From Pseudomonadota bacterium (GTDB taxonomy: Bacteria; Pseudomonadota; Gammaproteobacteria; Pseudomonadales; Pseudohongiellaceae): DNA of 64,000 nucleotides. The notes beneath the pieces were generated by a model, which saw only the letters and a list, made by a program, of their open reading frames with translations, was not told the DNA's origin and searched no databases. Below, in pieces: positions 60,014 through 64,000 of the stretch. The stretch lies in NCBI GenBank assembly GCA_027621405.1, contig JAQCBT010000012.1:49789-113788 (forward strand). The letters are read 5' to 3'. The first letter of the stretch is position 1, and every line of letters starts with the position of its first letter. Position numbers and translations under genes: made by a program.

Positions 60014-60847
60014 TCATGTGTTCGAGGATGAATCGCTAGAATCATCGGAGCTACTGTCCGAATCATCGTCTGAGTCTGACAAACCATCGCCGTCAGAATC
60101 GTCATCTACCTGACCATCCATGTCTGCATCGAAGTCAACTGCTTCGTCTGTGATGGTCAGTCCAACCACATGCACGAGTCCCAATAAGCCTGCATACCAG
60201 TCGTTGATAACAAGCGGGTTGCCTCCAGGGTTGGTAAGTATCAATCCCAGCTGATAGGTACCGGCAGCTAGAGCGCTTAAATCGACCGCGGGAATCTCGA
60301 AGAGTCGAGTCTCATCGACACTGGCTGAATCACTGACTGGCACCACGATGGGATCTGATAGCGCATTTGCTGTGCCGTTGTTGCTGCTGTCCGAGTTGTC
60401 ACTTGAGGAGTCATCTGCAGAATCATCAGAACTGCTGTCGGAGGAGTCGGAAGAATTGCTCGAGTCATCGGAGGGGCTGCTTTCTGACTCGCTTATTGTA
60501 GGAGCGAATACCACAACGTAGGCATCTACTTCTCCGTCGGTAACCAGCTCCGCACCACGGGGGAAGCTGACACTAATCTCTAGTGGGTCACCGGTGTAGA
60601 TAACACCCTTATTGGTGCGAATTCGAGCCATAATGCCATCGGATGCATTTCCCACTCCGATGTTCTTGCTATTGCCGAATGCATTTCCATTGCCGTTCCC
60701 GCCGCCATTGCCATTGCCATTTCCGTTGCCACCAGCATTACTATTCCCGCTATTGCCCTGGGCCACAGCTACTTCAACTGAAAGAAGCAGGATCAGGCTC
60801 ACCGTTACTGACAACAGATATTTAGTTTTGTTGGCTAAGTTGCTCAT
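60014..60847 (-). CDS. Secreted low-complexity protein with Gly/Asn and Asp/Ser repeats
   Basis: A 277-residue exported protein. Signal peptide about 1-30 (ending VAVAQ). A Gly-Asn repeat (GNGNGNGGGNGNGN, about 38-60) and a beta-type domain (about 68-115) follow. Then come an Asp/Ser block (about 122-162), a second beta domain (about 165-235), and a C-terminal Asp/Ser tail with calcium-binding-like DxDxDG repeats (DADMDGQVDDDSDGDGLSD). ATG 60847 has GAGG upstream and starts the signal peptide. Function is unknown; an extracellular calcium-bound protein is plausible. Confidence 0.78.
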   Translation of the reverse strand: MSNLANKTKYLLSVTVSLILLLSVEVAVAQGNSGNSNAGGNGNGNGNGGGNGNGNAFGNSKNIGVGNASDGIMARIRTNKGVIYTGDPLEISVSFPRGAELVTDGEVDAYVVVFAPTISESESSPSDDSSNSSDSSDSSSDDSADDSSSDNSDSSNNGTANALSDPIVVPVSDSASVDETRLFEIPAVDLSALAAGTYQLGLILTNPGGNPLVINDWYAGLLGLVHVVGLTITDEAVDFDADMDGQVDDDSDGDGLSDSDDDSDSSSDDSSDSSSNT

Positions 60848-61042
60848 TACTACCTCGTGCAAGCTCAATGAAATGAATTGATAACGCTTACTCAGGGTAG
60901 AAGCAGACGCGTGCAAGTTCCGGGATGGCATTCACACTTTCAGTCAAAGCAATTTGGTGGGAAGTCGGAGACTACGCCGCCTTTTTGTAGCTGAACCGAA
61001 GCTAACAAGTACCGGCCTGAAGGCCGTTTGCACGCTAGCTAC

Positions 61043-62641
61043 TCAGTTGCCTGCATAACCAGGACCATAGAGAATACGTCCTGGACGACGCCCGGTGTGT
61101 TGTCCGTTTTCCACTACCAGATCGCCATTTACCAGCACGTACTTCATCCCGACCGCATACTGATGAGGGTCTTCGAAGGTAGCCTTGTCGATAATCTCAT
61201 CCGCATTGAAGACGGCGATATCGGCAAAATAGCCGTTGGTGAGTAATCCACGGTCGTGAATGCCGAGACGTCTTGCCGTCTGGCTACTCATTTTCTTCAC
61301 CGCCTCTTCCAAAGTGATGATGCCGCGTTCCCGCACATAGTAACCGAGCACTCTGGCGAAAGTGCCGTACTGCCTCGGGTGCGGCGCGCCCTCGCCGAAG
61401 ATTCCGACCGGTCCGTCGGAACCGATGGCTGTTGCGGGATGTTGCATGATCAGGTCCACATCCTGCGGGCCAATGGCGTGGTAGACCGCCGTGGCGCCCC
61501 CACCGCGAACGATATCGAAGACAACCTCCGCGGCGTTCTCGGGCGTGGGTTCCATGCCGGCCTCGATAGTGAGTTCGGCGAGATTCTTGCCAGCCATGGA
61601 AGGGTCCCAACTGTTGCGCGAGATGAAGACATTCTTGGGATCGCCGCCACCGCGGTCGTAGAGAATCTTGGCCACGACTTCATTCTTTATCGTGGAGCGA
61701 GTTTCCGGGCTGTTGATACGTGCCAGCATTTCATCATTGCCACCTTCCTGTGCCCACTGCGGTATCAGCGCGGTAATACCGGTTTGTGACGCAGTATAAG
61801 GATACTGGTCGATGGTGATGTCTACGCCGCGGGCACGGGCCTCGTCCACCATGCGCAGGCTCTCAACAGAAGAACCCCAGTTCTCCACACCGATGGCCTT
61901 GTGGTGTGTCATCTGTACGGGAATGTCGGCTTCCTCCCCGATGCGAATGGTCTCCTGCACGGAATCCAGTAACTGATAGGCTTCTTCTCGCATATGGGAG
62001 ATGTAGATGCCGCCATACCCGGCCGCGACTTTCGATAGCTCGATAACTTCTTCCGTCGAGGTAAAGCTGCCGGGCACGTAGAACAAACCAGTGGAGATGC
62101 CGAGAGCACCTTGCTCCATGGCTTCCGCCACCATGGACTTCATGCGCTCCATCTCGCTGGCTGTAGGGTCACGGTCCTCAGCGCCAACCACGATGGAACG
62201 AATGGTTCCCTGGCCCACGAAGATGGACCAATTGGGACTGATTCCCAATTCTTCGATCTCCCGGTAGTGCTCATCGACGGGAAATGGTGATGAACCATCA
62301 TTGCCCTCGGTGAGTGTGGTGACACCCTGTAGCAGTGCACTCTCCGCGTTCGGCACATCAAAGATACCGCGAAGTGCATGGGTGTGCGGATCGATAAAAC
62401 CCGGGGCCACGACGAGGCCACTGGCATCGATGACACGGTCGGCACGTGCGTTGGGCATTTTGGCGATGCGTACGATGCGATCTCCGTTGATACCGACATC
62501 GGCTTCATACCAGGGAGTGCCGGTGCCATCGATGATGCGTCCATTGCGAATGAGGATGTCGAAGTTGTCCTGAGCCAGGGTCTGGCTGCCCATAGAGAGC
62601 ATCAGGAGCATACTAATCAGCAGTGAGAACGACTTGACCAT
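61043..62641 (-). CDS. N-acyl-D-amino-acid deacylase (D-aminoacylase)
   Basis: A 532-residue amidohydrolase with a signal peptide (about 1-24). Metal-binding HTH is in GFIDPHTHALRG, with VTTLTEGNDGSSPFP, QMTHHKAIG and SDGPVGIFGEGAPHPRQYGTFARVL later. The family cleaves acyl groups from D-amino acids. ATG 62641 has GGAGG 6 bases upstream; an earlier in-frame start at 62656 does not. The export signal implies a periplasmic or secreted enzyme. Confidence 0.92.
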   Translation of the reverse strand: MVKSFSLLISMLLMLSMGSQTLAQDNFDILIRNGRIIDGTGTPWYEADVGINGDRIVRIAKMPNARADRVIDASGLVVAPGFIDPHTHALRGIFDVPNAESALLQGVTTLTEGNDGSSPFPVDEHYREIEELGISPNWSIFVGQGTIRSIVVGAEDRDPTASEMERMKSMVAEAMEQGALGISTGLFYVPGSFTSTEEVIELSKVAAGYGGIYISHMREEAYQLLDSVQETIRIGEEADIPVQMTHHKAIGVENWGSSVESLRMVDEARARGVDITIDQYPYTASQTGITALIPQWAQEGGNDEMLARINSPETRSTIKNEVVAKILYDRGGGDPKNVFISRNSWDPSMAGKNLAELTIEAGMEPTPENAAEVVFDIVRGGGATAVYHAIGPQDVDLIMQHPATAIGSDGPVGIFGEGAPHPRQYGTFARVLGYYVRERGIITLEEAVKKMSSQTARRLGIHDRGLLTNGYFADIAVFNADEIIDKATFEDPHQYAVGMKYVLVNGDLVVENGQHTGRRPGRILYGPGYAGN

Positions 62642-62688
62642 TGCTTCCTCCGACAAGGCTAAAAGCCCGATATGAATTCACAGCAACT

Positions 62689-62720
62689 AAAAAAAGGGGT
62701 AGCCCTAAAGCTACCCCTTT
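62689..62720 (-). terminator. Rho-independent terminator of the M13 peptidase gene
   Basis: On the minus strand AAAGGGGTAGC pairs with GCTACCCCTTT, followed by a long T-run. It lies 40 bases past the stop codon. Confidence 0.85.
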
Positions 62721-62760
62721 CTCACTGACTCAGCAATCCGCTTATGTTAAGCGGACCCGG

Positions 62761-64000
62761 TTACCAGATGCGAATGCGATCCTCGGGGGGCAGGTACAGC
62801 GCATCGGTGGGCTGCACGTCGAAGGCCTCGTACCACTCATCGAAGTTGCGCACGACGCCGTTCACCCGGAACTCGGAGGGAGAGTGGGGGTCGGTGGTGA
62901 GGCGCTGGATCAGGGCGTCTTCACGGTACTTGCGTTGCCACACCTGGGCCCAGGCCAGGAAGAAGCGCTGATCACCTGTATAACCATCGATAACTGGCGC
63001 TTCTTCGCCGCCCAGTGCCATCTTGTAGGCTCGGTAGGCCATGGACAGACCGCCCACGTCACCAATGTTCTCACCAAGCGTGAAGCGGCCGTCGATGAAA
63101 TAGCCCGGCACCGGTTCAAAGGCGCTGTACTGTTCTGCAAGTCCAGTGGCAAATTCCTCAAAGTTGGCCCGATCCTCGTCAGTCCACCAGTTGCGCTGCA
63201 CACCGGCCCAGTCGGACTTGGATCCCTGGTCGTCGAAGCCGTGGCCCATCTCGTGACCGATTACCGCGCCTATACCACCGTAGTTCACAGCCAGGTCTGC
63301 AGCCGGATCGAAGAACGGGGGTTGCAGGATGCCTGCGGGGAAAACGATTTCGTTAAACGAAGGATTGTAATAGGCGTTAACCGTCTGTGGCGTCATGCCC
63401 CATTCTTCACGATCCGTTGGCTTGCCGAGACGGCTAACTTCATCTGCGTAGTTGAATTCACGCACCCGCTGGGCATTGCCGAACAGGTCGTCACGACGAA
63501 TTTCCAGCTCGGAGAAATCCTTCCACTTGTCGGGATAGGCAATCTTGGGTCGGAAGGCTTCCAGCTTGCGATAGGCCTCTTCCTTGGTATCAGGACCCAT
63601 CCAGTCGTTCTGCTCGATGCTCTGGCGCAGCGCCGCACGCAGGTTCTCAACCAATTCGTCCATCTGCTGCTTGGCAGATTCAGGGAAATGTCGTTCCACG
63701 TAGACCTGGCCCAGGGCTTCACCGAGGCTGTTCAGGTCGCCAACACGCGCGACGCCGCGCTCCCAGCGCTCGCGTTGCTCGGGTACACCATTGAGTACGG
63801 TCGAGTAAAAATGAAAAGCTTCCTGATCGAGCTCTTCCGACAGGACACTGGCGCTGTCAACGATGTAGCGGTAGGTCATGAAGGCCTGCCAGTCAGCCAC
63901 ATCGGCAGTATTCACCAGGTCAATAATGGGTGACATGGCACTTGGGTAGGATACGTTCAGCGCGTCCAGGTCGCTGATACCAGCCGCACTGAAATAGGCA
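62761..64000 (-). CDS. M13 family metallopeptidase (neprilysin-like), C-terminal part
   Basis: The gene runs off the right edge: the frame is open from 64000 and continues the M13 pattern (AYFSAAGISDLDALNVSYP). The zinc site is GHEMGHGFDD (HExxH) and ENIGD supplies the third ligand. NAYYNPSFNEIVFPAG precedes it. The last residues end IRIW. About 413 codons of a roughly 670-residue enzyme are visible. It digests peptides in the periplasm or outside the cell. Confidence 0.94.
   Translation of the reverse strand, partial: AYFSAAGISDLDALNVSYPSAMSPIIDLVNTADVADWQAFMTYRYIVDSASVLSEELDQEAFHFYSTVLNGVPEQRERWERGVARVGDLNSLGEALGQVYVERHFPESAKQQMDELVENLRAALRQSIEQNDWMGPDTKEEAYRKLEAFRPKIAYPDKWKDFSELEIRRDDLFGNAQRVREFNYADEVSRLGKPTDREEWGMTPQTVNAYYNPSFNEIVFPAGILQPPFFDPAADLAVNYGGIGAVIGHEMGHGFDDQGSKSDWAGVQRNWWTDEDRANFEEFATGLAEQYSAFEPVPGYFIDGRFTLGENIGDVGGLSMAYRAYKMALGGEEAPVIDGYTGDQRFFLAWAQVWQRKYREDALIQRLTTDPHSPSEFRVNGVVRNFDEWYEAFDVQPTDALYLPPEDRIRIW

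Noticed and set aside
62641..63933. 430-codon plus-strand open frame
   Set aside because: It is antisense to the M13 metallopeptidase, whose zinc motifs and family match are clear. It arises from the codon bias of the real gene.

Overview
The window reads as a chromosomal segment of an aerobic, probably marine gammaproteobacterium. The gene neighbourhood tolC-thiC, nudF-yqiB(DUF1249)-cpdA-yqiA-parE-parC and epmB/efp/epmA is typical of that class. A monomeric isocitrate dehydrogenase, the Pds sortase-associated signalling genes, an M13 peptidase and a D-aminoacylase fit marine lineages related to Pseudomonadales/Cellvibrionales. A Pseudohongiella-like genus is a guess only. Nearly all of the sequence is coding. 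I see no rRNA, tRNA, CRISPR array, transposase or prophage.

Layout. 1-9 kb: the C-terminal part of an OvoA ovothiol synthase cut by the window edge, tolC, thiC, an M14 carboxypeptidase, a DAHP synthase, a DUF924 protein and a glutathione S-transferase. 9-13.2 kb: pdsO, divergent from pdsR-pdsS, a sortase-linked signalling system with no sortase in view. 13.2-22.4 kb: a housekeeping run ending in parE and parC. The 3' end of parC is followed by a 219-bp tandem repeat that carries extra copies of the parC tail. 22.4-29.6 kb: an AhpA-like sensor and a FimX-like degenerate GGDEF-EAL protein, the EF-P lysylation genes (epmB, efp, epmA), a D-amino acid aminotransferase and a GNAT enzyme. 29.9-36.7 kb: monomeric icd, two LysE-type exporters, an NHL-repeat amidating-lyase-like protein and two secreted proteins of unknown function. 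36.9-44.2 kb: a RnfD-like/Sel1 fusion followed by a formylglycine-generating-enzyme-type protein, a Skp-like chaperone, an Old Yellow Enzyme followed by a diheme cytochrome c, and an MDR dehydrogenase. 44.3-44.7 kb: two tiny genes for double-glycine-leader peptides that look like class II bacteriocin/microcin precursors. 44.9-55.4 kb: cytochrome c', an ABC-2 exporter pair, a run of small proteins (DUF2200, GNATs, YaiI/DUF188, DUF6010-like), a WYL regulator divergent from a VOC protein, a cyclase and an SDR. 55.8-64 kb: a Tat-exported FAD oxidoreductase flanked by repeats, an MltB-type transglycosylase, an SRPBCC protein, an Asp/Ser-rich secreted protein, an N-acyl-D-amino-acid deacylase and the C-terminal part of an M13 metallopeptidase.

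The items most worth a second look are: (1) the 219-bp unit at the 3' end of parC, where the outermost parC tail differs mostly by silent changes, as if an element inserted there and rebuilt the gene end; (2) the double-glycine peptide pair, the second with an eroded start codon; (3) the Pds signalling trio without a sortase; (4) two families of dispersed intergenic inverted repeats; (5) the RnfD-Sel1 fusion paired with an FGE-like protein. Several annotated starts differ from the longest open frame because a Shine-Dalgarno sequence, a signal peptide or the family N-terminus points to an internal codon.
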